In this document: positions 61,911 through 64,000 of the stretch, piece by piece
Position numbering within the stretch: the stretch's first letter is position 1
How the letters are laid out: each line of letters starts with the position of its first letter
DNA from: Pseudomonadota bacterium
GTDB taxonomy: Bacteria > Pseudomonadota > Gammaproteobacteria > Burkholderiales > Burkholderiaceae_E
Length of the DNA stretch: 64,000 nt
Reading direction: 5' to 3'
NCBI GenBank assembly: GCA_023388075.1
Contig: JAEWGX010000112.1
Coordinates: 9,510 to 73,509 of the forward strand
The notes under the pieces: model-generated
The model's input: only the letters and a program-made list of their open reading frames with translations
The model's database searches: none
Told to the model about the DNA's origin: nothing
Made by a program: the position numbers and the translations under genes

Positions 61911-63899
61911 TCAGGCTGGCGCGGCCAGCATCCTCGCGAGCCGCACGAAGTACGCCAGGCTGCCGGGATTGGCCATGGCGTCCGGGCTCGCGACCTTCTC
62001 CACCGCCGCGCCGAGCAGCAGCTTGCGCACCGGCACCTCCATCTTCTTGCCGGTGAGCGTGCGGGGGATCTCCGCCACCGCATGCACGTCGTCCGGTACA
62101 TGTCGCGCCGACGCGCGGGTGCGGATCCGTTCCAGCATCGCCGAGCGCAGCGTCTCGTCCAGCGCCACGTCGGGTGCAAGCACGACGAAGAGCAACAGCG
62201 ACGAGGGGCGTCCGAGATACTCGAGGTCGACGACCAGGCTGTCCAGCACCTCGGGCATCTCCTCCACGACGCGGTAGATCTCCGCGGTGCCTATCCGGAT
62301 CCCGAAGCGGTTGATCGTGCTGTCCGACCGGCCGTAGATCACCGCGGTGCCGCGGGTCGTGAAGCGGATCCAGTCGCCATGCCGCCACACGCCCGGGAAG
62401 GTCTCGAAATAGCTCTCGCGATAACGTCGGCCGCCGGGATCGTTCCAGAAGAAAAGCGGCATGGACGGCATCGGCCGCGTGATGACCAGCTCGCCCACCT
62501 GCTCCAACACCGGCTGGCCCTGCTCGTCGAAGGCGGCGGCCGCTACGCCGAGCTCGGCGCACTGGATCTCGCCCGCGGTCACCGGCAGTGACGGGGCGCA
62601 GGCGACGAAGCCGGAGGCGATGTCGGTACCTCCGCTGATCGAAGCCAGCCAGACATCCGGCTTCACGGAGCCATAGACCCACCGGTAGGCATCGACCGGA
62701 AGCGGCGAGCCGGTGGAGTTGATCGCGCGCAGTCGCGCGAGGCGGGCGAAGTCCCGTGGCCGCAGCCCCTGCTTCATGCACGCGACAAGGTAGGCCGCGC
62801 CGCAACCGAACAGGGTCACGCCGTGGCGGTCCAGGAAGCGCCAGAGCGCCTGCGGATCGGGCCAGGCCGGATTGCCGTCGTAGAGCACGACGGTGGCGCC
62901 CACCAGCAGCCCACCGACCTGCAGGTTCCAGACGATCCAGCCGGTGCCTCCGAGGAAAAGGAGACGGTCGCCCGGGCGGAGATCGTGCTGCAGGGCGAGC
63001 GTCTTGAGGTGCGTGATCACGATGCCGCCGTGGCCATGGACCATCGCCTTCGGCAATCCGGTGGTGCCCGACGAGTAGACGATCCACAGGGGATGGTCGA
63101 ACGGCAGGCGCTGGAAGCCCAGGTCGGGTTCGACGCTCACCGCGTCGGACCAGGGCAGGATCCCGGGCCAGTCGAGGTTCGCCTCCTGCGCGAGCGGCCC
63201 GGGCACGTGGATGACCGTGGCTACGCTCGGCAGCGCTCGCAGGAGCTTCTCCACGGTTTCGCGACGGTCGTGAACCTTGCCGTTGTAGCGGTAGCTGTCC
63301 GTCGCCAGCAGGACGGACGGTTCGATCTGCCGCCAGCGATCGAGCAGCACCGAGATGCCCATGTCCGGTGCGCAACTGGACCAGACTGCACCGATGCTCG
63401 CGCAGGCGAGGAACGCCGCGACGGTCTCCATGCGGTTGGGCAGGTAGGAGGCCACCCGGTCGCCGGCGCGAACGCCGTGATCCTTCAACGTCGCCGCGAT
63501 CGCGCCGGAGGCCCGACGAAGCTCGTCCCAGGAGACCTCGCGGGCCTCGGAGCCCTCCTCGCGAACGACCAGGGCCGGCCGGTCCGCGGTCGCCTGGCGA
63601 AAGACGTGCTCGGCGTAGTTGAGACGCGCCCGCGCGAACCACTCGGCCCCCGGCATCCCGGCGCCGCACAGCACCGGCTCGGGAGATCCGTCCGCCTGGA
63701 TCTGGAAATAGTCCCAGATGGTCCGCCAGAAGTCCTCGAGCTCGGCAACGGACCAGCGCCAGAGCTCGTGGTAGTCGTCGAAGCCCAGCCCTTTGCGCTC
63801 GCGCAGCCAGCGCTGGTAGTCGGTAAGCCGGCATGCGGCCACCTGCTCCGGCGGTGGTGTCCACAGGATCTGGGGACGGTCGGCGGCTGAGCTCTCCAT
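61911..63899 (-). CDS. Acetoacetyl-CoA synthetase (acetoacetate-CoA ligase)
   Basis: A 662-residue AMP-forming ligase. The P-loop-like motif is YSSGTTGLPKAMVHGHGG, and the N-terminal ILWTPPPEQVAACRLTDYQRW and the ISGGTDIASGF motif are typical of acetoacetyl-CoA synthetase. It makes acetoacetyl-CoA from acetoacetate, ATP and CoA; related activities on other beta-keto acids exist. ATG 63899 gives the family N terminus and overlaps the stop of a possible upstream gene; ATG 63947 is in frame. Confidence 0.88.
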   Translation of the reverse strand: MESSAADRPQILWTPPPEQVAACRLTDYQRWLRERKGLGFDDYHELWRWSVAELEDFWRTIWDYFQIQADGSPEPVLCGAGMPGAEWFARARLNYAEHVFRQATADRPALVVREEGSEAREVSWDELRRASGAIAATLKDHGVRAGDRVASYLPNRMETVAAFLACASIGAVWSSCAPDMGISVLLDRWRQIEPSVLLATDSYRYNGKVHDRRETVEKLLRALPSVATVIHVPGPLAQEANLDWPGILPWSDAVSVEPDLGFQRLPFDHPLWIVYSSGTTGLPKAMVHGHGGIVITHLKTLALQHDLRPGDRLLFLGGTGWIVWNLQVGGLLVGATVVLYDGNPAWPDPQALWRFLDRHGVTLFGCGAAYLVACMKQGLRPRDFARLARLRAINSTGSPLPVDAYRWVYGSVKPDVWLASISGGTDIASGFVACAPSLPVTAGEIQCAELGVAAAAFDEQGQPVLEQVGELVITRPMPSMPLFFWNDPGGRRYRESYFETFPGVWRHGDWIRFTTRGTAVIYGRSDSTINRFGIRIGTAEIYRVVEEMPEVLDSLVVDLEYLGRPSSLLLFVVLAPDVALDETLRSAMLERIRTRASARHVPDDVHAVAEIPRTLTGKKMEVPVRKLLLGAAVEKVASPDAMANPGSLAYFVRLARMLAAPA

Positions 63900-64000
63900 C
63901 ACGCGTTGCGGTCCCAGGCCCAGGCCGAACGCGACGCGTCGACCCATCCGGCGCAGGGCAGGCTGGAAGGTGAATCGAAGGCGAAGCGGGTGATCATGCC
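63899..64000 (-). CDS. Possible C-terminal end of an unidentified upstream gene
   Basis: A 34-codon open frame enters from the right edge and stops at TGA 63901-63899, sharing one base with the acetoacetyl-CoA synthetase ATG (TGATG). About 28 of 33 third positions are G or C, as in the neighbours. The end reads WVDASRSAWAWDRNA. I do not recognise it, and the synthetase frame is also open over part of this stretch. Confidence 0.3.
   Translation of the reverse strand, partial: GMITRFAFDSPSSLPCAGWVDASRSAWAWDRNA

Noticed and set aside
42034..64000. Prophage, integrative element or insertion sequence after tRNA-Thr
   Set aside because: No integrase, transposase, phage gene, terminal inverted repeat or repeated tRNA 3' end is visible.

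Overview
The window is a dense, very GC-rich bacterial chromosome segment; no intergenic gap exceeds about 255 bases. Gene content and order point to a betaproteobacterium of the Burkholderiales type. Markers are rapZ-hprK-ptsN-hpf-rpoN-lptBAC-kdsCD, mlaFEDACB, ibaG-murA-his-hinT-tatABC, a DegQ-like protease, petABC-sspAB, and several Bug/TctC solute-binding proteins. No species is assigned.

Region by region. (1) 1-8461: the 3' end of mutY and a thiol dioxygenase, then an aromatic-catabolism cluster. Ring hydroxylase, VOC-fold enzyme, SnoaL-like protein and FAA hydrolase lie on the minus strand, divergent from a GntR regulator and a DctPQM TRAP transporter. (2) 8509-17609, minus strand: a housekeeping block for nitrogen-PTS regulation (rapZ, hprK, ptsN), ribosome hibernation (hpf), sigma-54 (rpoN), LPS transport (lptBAC) and Kdo synthesis (kdsCD). 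(3) 17807-25592, plus strand: the complete Mla phospholipid transport operon, an ABC-2 exporter, ibaG and murA. (4) 25589-34420, plus strand: the histidine operon, in which hisD and hisC form one continuous reading frame, then hinT and tatABC. (5) 34499-42033: DegQ/DegS-like protease, Nif3-like protein, mscL, the cytochrome bc1 genes petABC, sspA-sspB and tRNA-Thr. (6) 42085-64000: an accessory region after the tRNA. It holds an orphan Bug protein, a glycosyltransferase and a propeller-type glycan protein, a CofC-like F420 biosynthesis gene, and a large catabolic cluster. That cluster contains a muconate-cycloisomerase-like enolase, an M24 creatinase-like hydrolase, an FMN hydroxyacid oxidase, a GntR regulator, TctBAC, an opine-type dehydrogenase, an LLM-class oxidoreductase, a molybdenum hydroxylase with fused Fe-S and Mo domains, and a second Bug protein. 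A CaiB-type CoA-transferase and acetoacetyl-CoA synthetase follow.

The core blocks are conventional. The points most worth attention are the HisD-HisC fusion, the putative F420-linked molybdenum-hydroxylase catabolic cluster with no recognisable known pathway, the M24 protein whose two metal-binding Asp positions are Glu and Asn, the 23-bp duplication at the mscL start that creates an overlapping leader ORF, and SspB with a very long disordered linker. Functions are assigned by recognising motifs and synteny by eye; no database search was run.
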